DNA from: CAZKCK01 sp964552325
GTDB taxonomy: Bacteria > Bacteroidota > Bacteroidia > Bacteroidales > TTA-H9
DNA: 11,818 bases
Assembly: GCA_964552325.1 (NCBI GenBank)
Contig: CAZKHA010000109.1
Location: 1-11,818, forward strand
Direction of reading: 5' to 3'
The notes below the pieces were generated by a model. The model did not search any database and was not told the DNA's origin. It saw only the letters and a program-made list of their open reading frames with translations. The position numbers and the translations under genes are program-made. Shown piece by piece: positions 7,378-11,818 of the stretch. Within the stretch, counting starts at the first letter, position 1, and every line of letters starts with the position of its first letter.

Positions 7378-7930
7378 AATAAACCTTTGTAGCAATTTAA
7401 ATAAAAATGTAGCATCAATAGTTACAATAGGGCACATGGGGCACTTCCAGTAATTCTGCATATGCCTCGTTTTGACTGCACAAGTTTACCGCTGTCACTA
7501 AGTTTTAACACCTTAATTTCTAAGCCAGTTATGGCAGGCTCAACACAATGCACAAACGCGGTAAACCGTGGTTATAAAGTTATTGCTCGCTTGTTTAAGC
7601 ATAATTTATACCTTCCATTAAGTAATGAGTAAATTAGTATTAAGGAATAAGTTGTTGTACTATAATAAATGGCTAAATACCAGTTAACCAATATTTAGTC
7701 TCTTCCGAAAAGTACTTTTTTGTCACTAAACGCTGTACTGAACACCTGCTCTAAGCAACCGCAATGAGCCTGTAGAAGGGTGCTGAATGGACGCCAAAAT
7801 GTCTATTGTACATTAAATGATGCTATAAACATTCAAAATTACCCACTAAAAACAGCGAAGAGCCAATTTATTACGTACTGCGAATGTGCCGTCAAGCAAC
7901 TCCTCAAAACCCAGAAGGTAGGCAGCTGTG
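7378..7930. other. Gene-free stretch between adhesin operator and DUF2147 gene
   Basis: I see no reading frame with coding character in either strand in these 553 bases, which are AT-rich in the middle. The only structure noted is an imperfect hairpin at 7570-7612: 14 pairs with three single-base bulges in the left arm, and a 12-base loop. It could be an untranslated leader, a small RNA, or decayed sequence. No tRNA or riboswitch is recognised. Confidence 0.4.
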
Positions 7931-8356
7931 TCATTTCTTAGTCCAGGTTTTGGTATCGGAAAACAATCCGCTCGAGACAGTAATGCTTAGTTTAGTGTTC
8001 GACAAAACTTTAATGCTGCATTTGGCGTAAATCCCACGTTTGGGGGCGTAAACAGTTCCAGCGATAAATTCGCCCTTCTTAAACGCAAGGCCTGTAATGA
8101 TGGTGAGACCTAAAACCTTTTGGTTACGTTTGCTTTCATCGGGGTTTTTCCGGTCAACAAAAGGAAGGCCCTTTGCATCGTTAGGTTCTGCCATCCATGC
8201 AATACGACCCGAATACGTACTGCCGCTCTTAAAGAACTCAATAGCCGTTTTTTGGTCATCGGTAAGCCAAGTGCCTATCAACTGCTCGGCTTGGCCAAAA
8301 ACGCTTGCTACCGGAAGCAGTAAACCAACAAGCATGAAAAGTGATTTAATTCCCAT
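7931..8356 (-). CDS. DUF2147 family secreted protein
   Basis: The product has 141 residues. A signal peptide (MGIKSLFMLVGLLLPVASVFGQ) ends near residue 22. The mature part follows the DUF2147 pattern: 'LIGTWLTDDQKTAIEFFKSG' at the start, 'YSGRIAWM', 'DRKNPDESKRNQKVLGLTII' in the middle, 'GTVYAPKRGIYAKCSIKVL', and the closing 'TKTWTKK'. The family is small, exported and probably a lipocalin-like beta barrel; no biochemical role is established. It lies 103 bases downstream of the response regulator on the same strand. It could be the tail of that operon or be read from its own promoter candidate at 8382-8389. Confidence 0.88.
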   Translation of the reverse strand: MGIKSLFMLVGLLLPVASVFGQAEQLIGTWLTDDQKTAIEFFKSGSTYSGRIAWMAEPNDAKGLPFVDRKNPDESKRNQKVLGLTIITGLAFKKGEFIAGTVYAPKRGIYAKCSIKVLSNTKLSITVSSGLFSDTKTWTKK

Positions 8357-8381
8357 ATTCTACATGAATAAGTATTGGATG

Positions 8382-8389
8382 CAAAAGTG
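8382..8389 (-). promoter_or_regulatory. -7 box candidate for the DUF2147 gene
   Basis: The minus strand reads CACTTTTG, one base from TAnnTTTG, 25 bases upstream of the ATG at 8356. A single GTTCA occurs further upstream (8430-8434) without a partner 21 bp away, so no LytTR operator is called here. Confidence 0.3.
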
Positions 8390-8459
8390 CAACATGCAAT
8401 TGTAATTTGAGGCGGGAATTAGTCCCAAATGAACAATCCCGTCATTGGAATTGCCAAAA

Positions 8460-9224
8460 CTAGGCTTGTTCAATCCATTTCATCAGCTCACTAACCTTTA
8501 AGCGGCTTACAATTAATTGTTCGCTTACCTTTATGGGTGTCTTAATTATCACCTTCCGGTTAAAATAGGGTTGCAAAAGCGTGATTGCTTTACGGTTGAT
8601 TAACGCCTGCCTGTTGATGCGGTAAAAGTCGTTCGGATTGCTGTCGTGTTCAAGGTCATCGAGGCTTTTGGCCACTGGATATTTGGTGTTTTCGAATGTA
8701 TAGGCATACAAGATTTCGTTCTCAAGCATAAAGAGGGCTATGTTAGCCATTAAAAGCGGGATAAAACTATCGCGGTAATGCACCAAAATAGATGTTTTAA
8801 ACTTCTTGCTTGCTCCTGTTAGTTGCTGAATCAAGTCCCTGAGGGCTGTCTCGGGCTCATCGCGTTGCCTTAAGCTTTCCAATTTGTCAAATGCTGCCCT
8901 TACGTCGGTTTCTGTTACAGGCTTCAGCAAATAATCGATGCCATTGGCTTTAAAGGCTTGCAAGGCATATTGATCGTAAGCCGTACAAAACACCACCGGG
9001 CAATGCACTTTAATATGCGAAAACACTTCAAAACTACTTCCATCAGCCAAGTGGATATCCATAAATATCAAATCAGGATAAGTGGTGGTATTGCCCAAAA
9101 AATCAAGTGTATTTTGAATACTCTCGGTAATGGCCAGAATCTGGGCTTCGGGCTTAACATGCATCAGGATGTCTTTAAGCAACTGAGCAGTTTGGGGCTC
9201 ATCTTCAACTAGTAGTATTCTCAT
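8460..9224 (-). CDS. LytTR-family response regulator
   Basis: The product has 254 residues. The receiver domain (1-120) has the acidic pocket 'LLVEDEP', phospho-acceptor Asp56 in 'LIFMDIHL', Thr81 in 'VVFCTAYD' and Lys101 in 'YLLKPV'. A linker of about 25 residues precedes a LytTR DNA-binding domain (about 145-252) with 'FYRINRQALINRKAI' and a C-terminal 'LIVSRLKVSELMKWI'. This is the LytR/AlgR/AgrA class, which binds direct repeats and usually activates transcription. It lies 71 bases downstream of its cognate sensor kinase on the same strand, the standard LytS-LytR pairing in this phylum. Two direct-repeat elements of the expected geometry lie at 7349-7377 and 10588-10616, which makes the adhesin operon and the kinase gene its likely targets. 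Confidence 0.93.
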   Translation of the reverse strand: MRILLVEDEPQTAQLLKDILMHVKPEAQILAITESIQNTLDFLGNTTTYPDLIFMDIHLADGSSFEVFSHIKVHCPVVFCTAYDQYALQAFKANGIDYLLKPVTETDVRAAFDKLESLRQRDEPETALRDLIQQLTGASKKFKTSILVHYRDSFIPLLMANIALFMLENEILYAYTFENTKYPVAKSLDDLEHDSNPNDFYRINRQALINRKAITLLQPYFNRKVIIKTPIKVSEQLIVSRLKVSELMKWIEQA

Positions 9225-9253
9225 GGCGGGAATGTTTTGGTTAATGGAGGTTT

Positions 9254-9273
9254 GCTTATTTTGCAGAATAAGC
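9254..9273. other. Perfect 7-bp stem-loop between kinase and regulator genes
   Basis: GCTTATT and AATAAGC pair perfectly around a 6-base loop. On the plus strand six T residues follow (9274-9279), so it resembles a factor-independent terminator for plus-strand transcription, yet both neighbours are on the minus strand. In the kinase-regulator mRNA it would be a weak AT-rich hairpin preceded by A residues. It may be an inter-cistronic structure that affects stability, or a terminator for antisense transcription. Confidence 0.35.
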
Positions 9274-9295
9274 TTTTTTGCCCAAAATTAAGACT

Positions 9296-10354
9296 TTATG
9301 GAGAATGCACGCCCTGTGCACTGATGAGTTTTACCTCGACTTTAAACATGCTATCGTTTTGCACTACGTTAATGCCGTTTGTAACGCCCAGCATTTCAAA
9401 GCGTTTTTTTAAATTACTTATTCCAAAGCCTGAGGGTACATCCCTTGTAAACTTGGGATGAAGTTGGTTTTGTACGCAAACCCGTTGGTCGTTGGTCGTA
9501 AAAATATGAATGGTAAGGGGTTTATCGCTTGAAATGCTGTTGTGTTTAATGCAGTTCTCAACCAGCAGCTGTAAGCAAAACGTTGGCAGTGTATGGTTCA
9601 GCAAGGCTTCATCAACAGATCGCTTTATTTGGAGCATGTCTTTGAACCGAGCGAAGAGCATAAACGAATAATTATTCACAAAATCAAGTTCTTCGCTTAA
9701 GGTACTGGTTTCGTTTTCGCGTTTGGCCAATAGGTTACGGTACATCTCAGCCAGTTTTATCACAAAAAGCTCCGAATCGGGATTGCCTGAACGTATCATT
9801 GCCCGGAGCGTTGACAGGGAGTTGAATAAAAAGTGTGGGTTTACTTGCTGCCTAAGCAATTCAAACTGTGCCCGAATGTTCTCGGTTTTAAGCATTTGAT
9901 TTTGCAAGGCTACTTCCTGTGCCTTTTTATACGAATGAATTGCCGCCAAAACAATATAGATTAAAATAATACTGGTAATACCTCTAATCGATACAAAAAG
10001 CACGGCATTGGGCTTGCGTTCGAACACCATGTAAAAATCATCTAAAACATAAACCCCCAGAAAGATAAATGCGCCCAAAACTACAGTATTGCTGACCACT
10101 ATGGCCAGGACTTTTTGCACAACTTGCGCCTTGCCGCTGGGTTTCAAGTACTTTTGCGCAATATACATATTTACCGTCCAACTTATGATCAGGAAAACAA
10201 ACAAAACAGCCCAAGCCATAAAATAGTGGAGGTATCCTTCCCTACCAGCCAACTGGCCATTATTTAAGATCATAAACGTTGGAAGAATGCCAGCGAAGAG
10301 CAATCCAACCTTCAATTTCATTTTTAGACTCAAACCTTTGTAATTCAGCATCAT
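9296..10354 (-). CDS. LytS-like membrane sensor histidine kinase (His_kinase family)
   Basis: From the ATG at 10354 the product has 352 residues. The frame can be extended only 13 codons, to a TTG at 10393, beyond which a stop lies close by; ATGs at 10351 and 10321 are also possible. The N-terminal part has four hydrophobic segments (about residues 16-31, 44-60, 80-105 and 117-138), so sensing is in or near the membrane, with no large outside domain. The kinase core has 'QFELLRQQVNPHFLFNSLST' with phospho-acceptor His174, an N-box 'LPTFCLQLLVENCIKHNSIS' (about 256-275) and a G-box 'GFGISNLKKRFEMLG'. This is the LytS/YehU type that pairs with LytTR regulators, here the gene 71 bases downstream. 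A direct-repeat operator lies upstream at 10588-10616, implying autoregulation and a leader of about 180 bases. Confidence 0.9.
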   Translation of the reverse strand: MMLNYKGLSLKMKLKVGLLFAGILPTFMILNNGQLAGREGYLHYFMAWAVLFVFLIISWTVNMYIAQKYLKPSGKAQVVQKVLAIVVSNTVVLGAFIFLGVYVLDDFYMVFERKPNAVLFVSIRGITSIILIYIVLAAIHSYKKAQEVALQNQMLKTENIRAQFELLRQQVNPHFLFNSLSTLRAMIRSGNPDSELFVIKLAEMYRNLLAKRENETSTLSEELDFVNNYSFMLFARFKDMLQIKRSVDEALLNHTLPTFCLQLLVENCIKHNSISSDKPLTIHIFTTNDQRVCVQNQLHPKFTRDVPSGFGISNLKKRFEMLGVTNGINVVQNDSMFKVEVKLISAQGVHSP

Positions 10355-10542
10355 TACTAATACATTTAAAACACAGAACCCTGCGCTGAGCAAAAGCTAG
10401 GTAAAGGTAAACTACTTTTTGTTAAAAGCGCCCAAAACCTATTCAAGAACGCCGAGATGTGCGCAATACAACAAAAAAAATTACCTAAGCACTTAAGCCA
10501 TTACGAAAATCATGCTCAAGCGAACCCTGTAATTAGTAACCA

Positions 10543-10550
10543 CAAAGTTG
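10543..10550 (-). promoter_or_regulatory. -7 box candidate for the kinase-regulator operon
   Basis: The minus strand reads CAACTTTG, one base from TAnnTTTG. It lies 37 bases from the operator at 10588-10616, exactly as CATCTTTG does at the adhesin operon. Transcription would start near 10536, giving a leader of about 180 bases before the ATG at 10354, in which the longest reading frame I find is only six codons. Confidence 0.4.
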
Positions 10551-10587
10551 AATTTTCGGGGGTTTTACATCCATTATTAGTTTGCTC

Positions 10588-10616
10588 AACTGAACATTAT
10601 GGGGGTTTAATTGAAC
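10588..10616 (-). promoter_or_regulatory. LytTR-type direct-repeat operator upstream of the kinase-regulator operon
   Basis: The minus strand reads GTTCAATT, 12 bases, TGTTCAGTT. All 17 fixed positions equal those of the element at 7349-7377, while the 12-base spacer and most of the flanks differ, as expected of a binding site and not of a recent duplication. It lies upstream of, and in the same orientation as, the genes for a LytS-like kinase and LytTR regulator. Autoregulation is the simplest reading. Confidence 0.55.
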
Positions 10617-10846
10617 TAATGCATGTTTGGATAGTTTAGGAGCTGAGGTTTTACAAGCTGGCTGCAGCAACAACAATAATTTTTAGTTAAAAAAATGTTC
10701 GGAACAAGGGAACCTCTTTACTGGCGTGCATTTCGGAGCACTGCACTGTCAAATTACGGTGAAGTTTATTAGTTATACTACCCTTCAAATTAGCACTTTC
10801 CGCCCGCTTGATTTTAGCCTTTGTTAGCGTTTTGTTGTTTTTATCT

Positions 10847-11728
10847 TTAATCATTTTCTTCATAATAATAAGAATAATCTATTCCCTTCATAAATGTTTC
10901 GCGGTCGTTTATTTTAGTGGTAAGCGCATTTTTCAATAGAGTTTTCAGAGTATTACTTTTTGTTGGACTTAGCATCATTGCGTTCATATAATCTCGCTTG
11001 CTTATTTTACTCCAATCAATGCATTTTTTGAGACGTTTTTTTAGTATCAAATCCAACCATATCCGAGTGCTTCTGCCGTTACCTTCTATAAAAGGTTGTG
11101 CAATGTTCATTTCAATATATTTGTTTACTATTTCGTCAAATGTATTTTCAGGCATTGCTTCTATTTGCTGTAATGTATCGCCTAAAAAGCGTGATACTGC
11201 AAATTGAAAACCTCCTTTTGAAATATTCTTTTGTCTTATTTGTCCTGCAAAATCATACAATCCTCCAAATAAATACGCATGAATTTGTTGCAAGCCTTTT
11301 GCTGTCCCAACTTCAATGCTTTCGATAAACGAACTTTCAAATAAGGCATAAGCTTTTGTTTTACTCTTCCCGTCTATACTCTTATCGCTGTATGTAAACC
11401 ATTCAATAAATCGGTTTGCTTTTTTCCCGGGAAATTCTTTACCCAATGCAATTATGCCATTGTAATCTAACATATCAGCAAAACGTCTTTTCCCGTCTGG
11501 AGCAAGAAACTTCAACTGGGTAGTAGCACTAACCACTTGGCTATTCTCTTTCTTTAACTTTGTTTTAAGGTATTTCCAATAGTTGCGTGTTTTTGTATAG
11601 TCGTCTTGGTCAGTAAGCACTGCTACAATATCCAACACCGAAAACCACCACTTGGCATTTTCTTCATCCCAAATAGCTCGTACTTCACGGTCGTCAAAGA
11701 AACGTATGGAAATTTTTGTGTTACTCAT
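10847..11728 (-). CDS. Bro-N-like/Fic fusion protein with altered catalytic motif
   Basis: The product has 293 residues from the ATG at 11728. Residues about 5-115 resemble the Bro-N/phage antirepressor-type domain ('IRFFDDREVRAIWDEENAKW', 'SVLDIVAVLTDQDDY', 'YWKYLKTKLKKE', 'QLKFLAPDGKRRFADML'). Residues about 127-290 are a Fic domain: 'LQQIHAYLFGGLYDFAGQIR', then the motif Q211-PFIEGNGRSTR. In active Fic enzymes that first residue is histidine, the base needed to transfer AMP from ATP to a target hydroxyl; here it is glutamine (codon CAA at 11096-11098). The rest of the nucleotide-binding motif is intact. The C-terminal 'SYYYEE' fits the SxxxE part of the inhibitory helix of class III Fic proteins such as Neisseria NmFic (Ser286, Glu290). 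The gene is visibly more AT-rich than its neighbours. Its ATG overlaps the stop of an upstream frame (TGATG), suggesting translational coupling. Whether it still modifies proteins is open. Confidence 0.85.
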   Translation of the reverse strand: MSNTKISIRFFDDREVRAIWDEENAKWWFSVLDIVAVLTDQDDYTKTRNYWKYLKTKLKKENSQVVSATTQLKFLAPDGKRRFADMLDYNGIIALGKEFPGKKANRFIEWFTYSDKSIDGKSKTKAYALFESSFIESIEVGTAKGLQQIHAYLFGGLYDFAGQIRQKNISKGGFQFAVSRFLGDTLQQIEAMPENTFDEIVNKYIEMNIAQPFIEGNGRSTRIWLDLILKKRLKKCIDWSKISKRDYMNAMMLSPTKSNTLKTLLKNALTTKINDRETFMKGIDYSYYYEEND

Positions 11729-11818
11729 CAATAGTTTTCTTCAATCTGATATTCTTTAAAGCTAGGAATTTTTCTTTCTTGATGTGATCTTGAGGTCTGT
11801 TTTACAATAAACGCCAAC
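11728..11818 (-). CDS. C-terminal end of an upstream gene (5' part outside window)
   Basis: An open frame enters from the right edge and ends with TGA at 11728-11730, sharing one base with the ATG of the Fic gene. The visible 29 codons end 'KIPSFKEYQIEENY' and have a plausible, lysine- and glutamate-rich composition. The length is too short to recognise a family. The stop-start overlap is the main evidence that it is real. Because Bro-N/Fic genes often lie in defence or restriction-modification loci, it may belong to such a locus, but nothing seen here proves it. Confidence 0.45.
   Translation of the reverse strand, partial: LAFIVKQTSRSHQERKIPSFKEYQIEENY

Larger units (their letters stand above)
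10355..10846. other. Gene-free stretch upstream of the kinase gene
   Basis: No convincing gene is seen in either strand. The left half holds the probable long leader of the kinase gene, a -7 candidate (10543-10550) and the operator (10588-10616). GGGGGTTT occurs twice 43 bases apart (10558-10565 and 10601-10608). The right half (10640-10846) holds a short palindrome TGTTCGGAACA at 10696-10706 and otherwise nothing I recognise. It marks the border to the more AT-rich Fic locus. Confidence 0.4.

Noticed and set aside
7739..7788. Further TGAAC/TGAAT pair as another LytTR operator
   Set aside because: The cores are 45 bases apart, not 21, and no second half-site lies at the right distance.
8413..8441. 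Inverted repeat CGGGAATT...AATCCCG after the response regulator as a terminator
   Set aside because: The stem is short and bulged, the loop is long and no T tract follows on the minus strand, so termination is not supported.
10457..10639. Plus-strand open frame of 60 codons upstream of the kinase gene
   Set aside because: The product has no signal, domain or coding character, and the frame covers the operator and -7 candidate of the kinase operon.
10696..10706. Palindrome TGTTCGGAACA as an operator
   Set aside because: It is a single short inverted repeat, not a direct repeat, with no promoter box placed near it. It is too short to support a call.
10800..10846. Possible recombination site just downstream of the Fic gene (CGCTAAC-like sequence)
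   Set aside because: Only one half of a plausible site is seen; I find no matching partner arm and no integrase gene in the window.

Overview
The window reads as chromosome of a member of the Bacteroidota. Support for this: the start codons lack Shine-Dalgarno sequences, several starts are preceded by TAnnTTTG-like -7 boxes, and the protein families are typical of the phylum (tail-fibre/S74 surface proteins with the 'FNYQAV.RD' N-terminal domain, a dockerin-like protein with a 'YTIGELAI' N-terminus, LytS/LytTR two-component pairs, a DUF2147 protein). I cannot place it more finely.

Layout. Positions 1-691 (minus) hold the N-terminal part of a secreted surface protein that runs off the left edge. 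Its N-terminal domain is paralogous to that of the giant protein further right. A divergent spacer (692-960) leads to a plus-strand AraC-type regulator (961-2259) that is unusual in being a predicted single-pass membrane protein with an extracytoplasmic CBM9-like domain. It converges on a two-gene minus-strand operon. The first gene is a giant adhesin-like protein of about 1,400 residues (3073-7284). It has a YadA/Hep_Hag-like head of many 14-15-residue repeats and a C-terminal S74 self-cleaving chaperone. Two bases downstream lies a 261-residue secreted protein with two dockerin-type calcium loops (2285-3070). After a gene-free stretch (about 7378-7930) come a DUF2147 protein (7931-8356), a LytTR response regulator (8460-9224) and its LytS-like membrane histidine kinase (9296-10354), all on the minus strand. 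A second gene-free stretch (10355-10846) separates these from an AT-rich locus. That locus holds a Bro-N/Fic fusion with an altered Fic motif (10847-11728), overlapped by the end of another reading frame that leaves the window (11728-11818).

How the parts may work together. The most notable signal is non-coding. A 29-bp element of two GTTCA-containing half-sites repeated exactly 21 bp apart (GTTCAATT-N12-TGTTCAGTT on the minus strand) occurs upstream of the adhesin operon and again upstream of the histidine kinase. In both places a CAnCTTTG box follows at the same distance of 37 bases. Direct repeats with a 12-bp spacer are the known geometry of LytTR-type DNA-binding sites, and a LytTR regulator is encoded between the two copies. 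I infer that the kinase/regulator pair controls the adhesin operon and its own expression. A weaker copy lies upstream of the left-edge paralogue. This regulatory link is inference from sequence and has not been tested.
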